This document shows positions 48,894 to 49,236 of a stretch of DNA of 49,236 nt, in pieces. Location of the stretch: positions 1 to 49,236 of the forward strand of contig JAFYUJ010000049.1 in assembly GCA_017558555.1 (NCBI GenBank), in the 5' to 3' direction. The position numbers were made by a program, and so were the translations under genes. Position 1 is the first letter of the stretch. Each line of letters opens with the position of its first letter. The notes below the pieces were generated by a model, which had not been told where the DNA came from, ran no database searches, and saw nothing but the letters and a program-made list of their open reading frames with translations. This DNA comes from Akkermansia sp. (GTDB taxonomy: Bacteria > Verrucomicrobiota > Verrucomicrobiia > Verrucomicrobiales > Akkermansiaceae).

Positions 48894-49236
48894 TATGCTC
48901 ATTGCTTGATTGGTGCGATTGCCCGCTATCGCCCACATGTGTCCCGAAGATTTGAGTGACAAATGGAGATTTGTCGCGCAGAATGCGCGACAACGGATTT
49001 CAAATTTTAGAATTGCATCCGTCTTCGTCTGCGCCTACGCCGAGACAGGAATTGCACATTTGGAAAATTCCCCGCGCCTGCGGCGCGGCAAGCTTTGAGC
49101 CCGCTCTGCGGGCGGCAGAAGTTAGCCCGGGGCGTAAGCCCCGGGTATGGTGATATAACGTATTGAGTCCGGGCAGCATCGCGACTGCGATGCTGTGGAG
49201 GACGACAGATTGTAAGGCGACGGGCGCTAGCCCAGA
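48894..49236. repeat. Palindrome-rich intergenic repeat, copy 2
   Basis: No gene is seen in these 343 bases. Six inverted repeats stand in series: GACAAAT-ggag-ATTTGTC (48958-48975), TTGTCGCGCA-gaa-TGCGCGACAA (48971-48993), CCGCGCC/GGCGCGG (49072-49088), GCCCGC/GCGGGC (49099-49113), CCCGGGGC-gtaa-GCCCCGGG (49126-49145) and CAGCATCGC-gact-GCGATGCTG (49174-49195). The first two share TTGTC, so they can form only one at a time. The first half resembles the minus-strand reading of 1-198. Confidence 0.5.

Overview
The window looks like a chromosomal segment of a Verrucomicrobiota bacterium, most likely close to Akkermansiaceae. The lineage call rests on four things seen in the sequence: a small basic ribosome-associated-type protein of the Verrucomicrobia/Chlamydiae family (3229-3384), a TIGR03790-type secreted protein (33097-34623), a PEP-CTERM sorting tail on a large secreted protease (43887-47183), and a dense GC-rich gene layout. 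It is an inference, not a database result. There is no prophage, CRISPR array, complete insertion sequence or rRNA operon. One tRNA gene, tRNA-Arg(CCT), is present.

Layout. 1-200: palindrome-rich intergenic repeat. 201-3384: Sel1-repeat membrane protein, RluB-type pseudouridine synthase with a 14-residue tandem-repeat tail, small basic protein. 3523-5490: dprA-nadC. 5621-6094: unknown protein. 6104-11724: a six-gene minus-strand run with an SsuABC-like ABC transporter (lipoprotein, ATPase, permease), a GlcD-like FAD oxidase, folP and an EFR1-type flavodoxin/ferredoxin protein. 11852-12787: family 2 glycosyltransferase. 12784-16263: usp, YmdB-like phosphoesterase, tcdA, SpoU methyltransferase, calcineurin-like phosphoesterase. 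16357-17373: secreted Pro/Ala-rich protein. 17535-19734: stand-alone coaB, rsgA and an ArsC/Spx-like protein. 19817-27633: a complete compact histidine operon (hisG, a hisD-hisC fusion, hisB, hisH, hisA, hisF, hisIE) bracketed by two HU genes. 27793-34623: rnhC; recN-sel1-queG; an MBL hydrolase followed by the TIGR03790 protein. 34630-37852: tRNA-Arg, small membrane protein, Prc-type tail-specific protease, orphan IS3-OrfA-like HTH protein. 38011-39437: thiE-thiM. 39591-48893: secreted thioredoxin-like protein, GH20 hexosaminidase, NhaC antiporter, S6-like protease with PEP-CTERM tail, lipoprotein lipase-like hydrolase. 48894-49236: a second palindrome-rich repeat resembling the one at the left edge.

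How the parts work together. The his genes cover the pathway from PRPP and ATP to histidine in seven polypeptides by using three fusions (HisIE, HisB, HisDC). thiE-thiM form a thiazole salvage pair. The right third (hexosaminidase, secreted protease, lipase-like lipoprotein, secreted thioredoxin-fold protein) fits a glycan- and protein-degrading, envelope-rich lifestyle such as a gut mucin user.

The most interesting signal is regulatory. At least seven genes have a sigma70-like promoter (TTG-type -35, 17-bp spacer, TAnnnT -10) whose -10 box ends only 6-7 nt before the start codon, so the predicted transcript begins at or next to the ATG. This suggests that leaderless mRNAs are common in this organism. 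In two cases the -35 box of such a promoter is fused to the U-tract of the preceding gene's terminator. The other notable item is a SPATE/IgA-protease-like serine protease that ends in PEP-CTERM instead of an autotransporter barrel.
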